From positions 1 through 6,912 of the forward strand of contig JAITMN010000236.1 of the NCBI GenBank assembly GCA_031277355.1: a DNA stretch of 6,912 bases, given 5' to 3'. This document shows positions 4,477 through 6,912 of the stretch, in pieces; the first letter of the stretch is position 1; each line of letters opens with the position of its first letter. Below the pieces are notes generated by a model. The model saw only the letters and a program-made list of their open reading frames with translations. It was not told the origin of the DNA and did not search any database. The translations under genes were made by a program, and so were the position numbers. Source of the DNA: Nevskiaceae bacterium (GTDB taxonomy: Bacteria > Pseudomonadota > Gammaproteobacteria > Steroidobacterales > Steroidobacteraceae).

Positions 4477-6461
4477 CCCCCGAACTTGGCCTGTTTGCGA
4501 TGATCCTCGCGCTGCTGCTGGCGGTGTATCAGACCGTGGCCGGATTGCTTGGCCCGTGGCGCGGCCACACACGGCTGACCGAAGCGGTGATTCCTGCGGC
4601 GATCACGCAATTTTTGATGCTCGCCGTGGCGTTTGCCTGTCTGGTGTGGTCCTTCGTCCACAACGACTTCTCCGTGCGAATGGTTGCAGCCCATTCCAAC
4701 TCCGCGCTGCCGGTGTACTACCGCGTTGCGGCCAGTTGGGGCAATCACGAAGGCAGCATGCTGTTCTGGATACTGGTGCTGTCGGCGTGGACCGTGGCCG
4801 TGGCGCTGCTGTCGCGCTCGCTGCCGCGCAGCTTTGCCTCGCGCGTGCTCGGCGTGCTGGGTTTCATCAGCGTGGGTTCGTTGCTGTTCTCGCTGGTCAC
4901 GTCAAATCCGTTTCTGCGACTGCAACCCGCGCCGCCGGATGGCATTGATCTGAATCCGTTGCTGCAAGACTTCGGACTCACCGTGCATCCGCCGATGTTG
5001 TATCTGGGTTATGTGGGCTTCTCGGTGGCCTTCGCTTTCGCTTGCGCGGCGATGATCGAAGGCCGCGTGGATCAAGCCTGGGCGCGCTGGGCGCGGCCGT
5101 GGACCACGGTGGCGTGGATGTTCCTGACCGTGGGCATCGCCCTTGGCAGTTGGTGGGCCTACTACGAACTGGGTTGGGGCGGCTGGTGGGCCTGGGACCC
5201 ATCAGAAAATTCCATCCTGATGCCGTGGCTGTTGGGCACGGCGCTGATTCATTCGCTGGCGGTTACCGACAAGCGCGGTCTGTTCAAGAGCTGGACGCTG
5301 CTGATGGCGATCATGAGTTTCTCGTTCTGTCTGCTCGCCACCTTCATGGTGCGCTCGGGGCTGCTCACTTCGGTACACAGCTTCGCGGCCGATCCGGGGC
5401 GCGGCGTGTTCGTGCTGGTGTTCCTGGCGCTGGTGATTGGCGGTGCGCTGTCGCTGTATACCTGGCGCGCGCCGTTGCTGCGTTCGCAGGCCGGTTTTGA
5501 TCTCACGTCACGCGAAAGTTTTCTGCTGTTCAACAACATCCTGCTGGTGATTGCCACCGCGGTGGTGTTTGGCGGCACCATCGCGCCACTGCTGGTCGAT
5601 GCGTTGGGATTGGGCACGATCTCGGTGGGCGCGCCGTATTTCAATCCCACGTTCCTCGTGCCGATGTTGCCGCTGCTGGCGCTGGTGAGTCTGGGGCTGT
5701 TCGCGCATTGGAAACGCGGCGGGTTATCCGGTTCCCAGCGCAAGATATTCGGCACGCTGGCGCTGGCGTTGGTGCTGGGCGTTGCAATGATGCTGGGTGT
5801 GTATGGCGATCGCTCGGTGCTCGGGCCGTTGGGTGTGATGCTGGGATTGTGGATCGTGCTGTCGTCGCTGTCTGATCCGATCGACCGGCTGCGGCGCAGA
5901 TTGTCGTTGCCGCCTGCGGTGGTGGGGATGACGCTGGCGCATGTGGGCCTGGGCGTGATGGTGGTGGGCATCACGACGATGGAATCGCGGATGCTGGAAC
6001 AGGATGTGGCGCTGCGGCCCGGCGAGCAGGCGCAATTGGGTGAATACACTTTCCGTTTCGATGGCGTGCGCGAAGCCGAAGGCCCGAACTACGATGCGTT
6101 GCAGGCCACGGTAGTGGTGACGCGAGACGGCAAGCCGGTGGGCACGATGCAACCGGAACGGCGCGCTTACTGGGTGTCGCAGCAATCGCTGGCTGAAGCG
6201 GCGCGCGACGTGTCATGGCGGCGCGATCTGCTGGTAACGCTGGGCGAGTCGCTGGGTGGAGAGTCGTGGAGTCTGCGGCTGCAAGTGCGTCCGCTGATGC
6301 GCTGGGTGTGGCTGGGCGCTGCGTTGATGGCGTTGGGTGGTTTGGTGGCTACGCTCGATAAACGCTATCGCAAGGCAGTGGCGGTGGCGCGCGAGGCTGC
6401 GGCCACCCCTGCTGCGGCAACCGCCCGCGCAGCCACCAAAATAGCGGTGCAGAAATCATGA
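4473..6461 (+). CDS. ccmF: CcmF, cytochrome c heme lyase core subunit
   Basis: CcmF (662 aa) is the large inner-membrane protein which, with CcmH, accepts heme from CcmE and ligates it to apocytochrome c. The length is normal for the family and many hydrophobic segments run through the protein. The WWD domain is GWGGWWAWDPSEN at 234-246. All four conserved histidines are found: His172 (VHPPMLYLGY) and His302 (SVHSFA), thought to ligand the WWD heme, and His260 and His490 (LAHVGLGVM), thought to ligand the internal heme b; each sits one residue before its E. coli counterpart. A periplasmic domain spans about 505-605. In it the usual T-E-A-A-I-D motif reads AEAARD (574-579), a mild departure. 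The Ala-rich tail (641-657) is probably cytoplasmic. The start ATG 4473 is coupled to the ccmE stop, with little Shine-Dalgarno sequence of its own. The stop overlaps ccmG by 4 nt. Confidence 0.97.
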   Translation: MTPELGLFAMILALLLAVYQTVAGLLGPWRGHTRLTEAVIPAAITQFLMLAVAFACLVWSFVHNDFSVRMVAAHSNSALPVYYRVAASWGNHEGSMLFWILVLSAWTVAVALLSRSLPRSFASRVLGVLGFISVGSLLFSLVTSNPFLRLQPAPPDGIDLNPLLQDFGLTVHPPMLYLGYVGFSVAFAFACAAMIEGRVDQAWARWARPWTTVAWMFLTVGIALGSWWAYYELGWGGWWAWDPSENSILMPWLLGTALIHSLAVTDKRGLFKSWTLLMAIMSFSFCLLATFMVRSGLLTSVHSFAADPGRGVFVLVFLALVIGGALSLYTWRAPLLRSQAGFDLTSRESFLLFNNILLVIATAVVFGGTIAPLLVDALGLGTISVGAPYFNPTFLVPMLPLLALVSLGLFAHWKRGGLSGSQRKIFGTLALALVLGVAMMLGVYGDRSVLGPLGVMLGLWIVLSSLSDPIDRLRRRLSLPPAVVGMTLAHVGLGVMVVGITTMESRMLEQDVALRPGEQAQLGEYTFRFDGVREAEGPNYDALQATVVVTRDGKPVGTMQPERRAYWVSQQSLAEAARDVSWRRDLLVTLGESLGGESWSLRLQVRPLMRWVWLGAALMALGGLVATLDKRYRKAVAVAREAAATPAAATARAATKIAVQKS

Positions 6462-6912
6462 AGCGTTTTTTCATTCCGCTGGGCGTGTTCGGTGCGTTGC
6501 TGGTGGTGCTGATCATCGGCCTGTATCGCATGCCGCAAAAACAGGTGGTGCAGTCGGCGTTGCTGGGCAAACCTGCGCCGGGATTCGAACTGCCTGATTT
6601 GGCCGATCCTTCGCGCACCGTGCGCTTTGCCGACCTGAACAACGGACGCTGGTCGCTGGTGAATGTGTGGGGAACTTGGTGCGTGGAATGTCGCGTGGAG
6701 CATCCGGTGCTGTTGCAGCTTGCAAAGCAGGACAAGCTGAATATCATCGGTCTGAACTACAAAGACGACCCGCAGGCTGCACGCGAATGGCTTGAACAAC
6801 TGGGCAATCCCTACACCGTGGTGGCGATGGATAACGAAGGGCAGGCGGCGCTCGACTGGGGCGTGTATGGAGCGCCGGAAACTTTTCTCGTGAATCCGCA
6901 GGGCGTGGTGGT
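6458..6912 (+). CDS. ccmG: CcmG (DsbE), thiol-disulfide oxidoreductase, 3' end cut by the window
   Basis: CcmG is the membrane-anchored periplasmic thioredoxin-like protein that delivers electrons to keep the CXXCH cysteines of apocytochrome c (or CcmH) reduced. 151 codons are present; the full protein is usually about 175-190 aa, so only the C-terminal end is missing. A membrane anchor lies at about 5-23. The active site is GTWCVEC at 72-78, with redox cysteines 75 and 78. The cis-proline loop GAPETF is at 138-143 (Pro140), and VYGAPETFLV is typical of the family. The acidic Glu77 between the cysteines fits a reducing rather than an oxidising role, by inference. The start ATG 6458 overlaps the ccmF stop (ATGA); no strong Shine-Dalgarno precedes it, so it is probably translated by coupling. 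ccmH is expected next, outside the window. Confidence 0.95.
   Translation, partial: MKRFFIPLGVFGALLVVLIIGLYRMPQKQVVQSALLGKPAPGFELPDLADPSRTVRFADLNNGRWSLVNVWGTWCVECRVEHPVLLQLAKQDKLNIIGLNYKDDPQAAREWLEQLGNPYTVVAMDNEGQAALDWGVYGAPETFLVNPQGVV

Noticed and set aside
6341..6440. 10-bp perfect inverted repeat TTTGGTGGCT / AGCCACCAAA near the end of ccmF
   Set aside because: The arms are 80 nt apart inside coding sequence, and about one such match is expected by chance in a window this size.

Overview
The window reads as chromosomal DNA of a GC-rich proteobacterium, most likely a gammaproteobacterium. This rests on three things: a System I (Ccm) cytochrome c maturation operon in the classical ccmABCDEFG order, a tRNA-Cys/tRNA-Leu(UAA) pair like the distal part of the glyW-cysT-leuZ tRNA operon of enteric bacteria, and strong G/C bias at third codon positions. 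Species or family cannot be fixed from the sequence alone.

Layout. 15-1430 encodes an exported protein of unknown function with a clear signal peptide. 1414-1441 holds a good candidate stable-RNA promoter (-10 TATGAT followed by a pure G/C discriminator); its -35 lies in the last codons of the upstream gene. A strong GC-rich dyad (1441-1477) overlaps the discriminator. tRNA-Cys (GCA) is at 1492-1565 and tRNA-Leu (UAA) at 1588-1674, both with encoded CCA. Only 34 nt separate the tRNA-Leu 3' end from the GTG start of ccmA, and no terminator is visible between them. ccmA (1709), ccmB (2332), ccmC (3039), ccmD (3797), ccmE (4000), ccmF (4473) and ccmG (6458, cut by the window end) follow on the + strand. 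All ccm junctions are 1-4 nt overlaps except ccmB-ccmC, which has a 20-nt gap. No stretch over 300 bases lacks a gene; the longest non-coding run is 1675-1708 or, around the promoter and leader, 1431-1491.

How the genes work together. CcmA (ATPase), CcmB and CcmC (membrane) and CcmD (small membrane adaptor) load heme onto periplasmic CcmE and release holo-CcmE. CcmF, expected to act with CcmH encoded beyond the window, ligates heme to the CXXCH motif of apocytochrome c. CcmG is the thioredoxin-like reductant that keeps that motif reduced. The layout suggests the ccm genes could be transcribed at least partly from the tRNA promoter.

No wholly new system is seen. The most notable points are the tRNA promoter with possible read-through into ccm, Trp in place of the first Walker A glycine in CcmA, a triple 21-nt/heptad repeat at the start of CcmD, a C-A mismatch in the T-stem of tRNA-Cys, and the uncharacterised exported protein.
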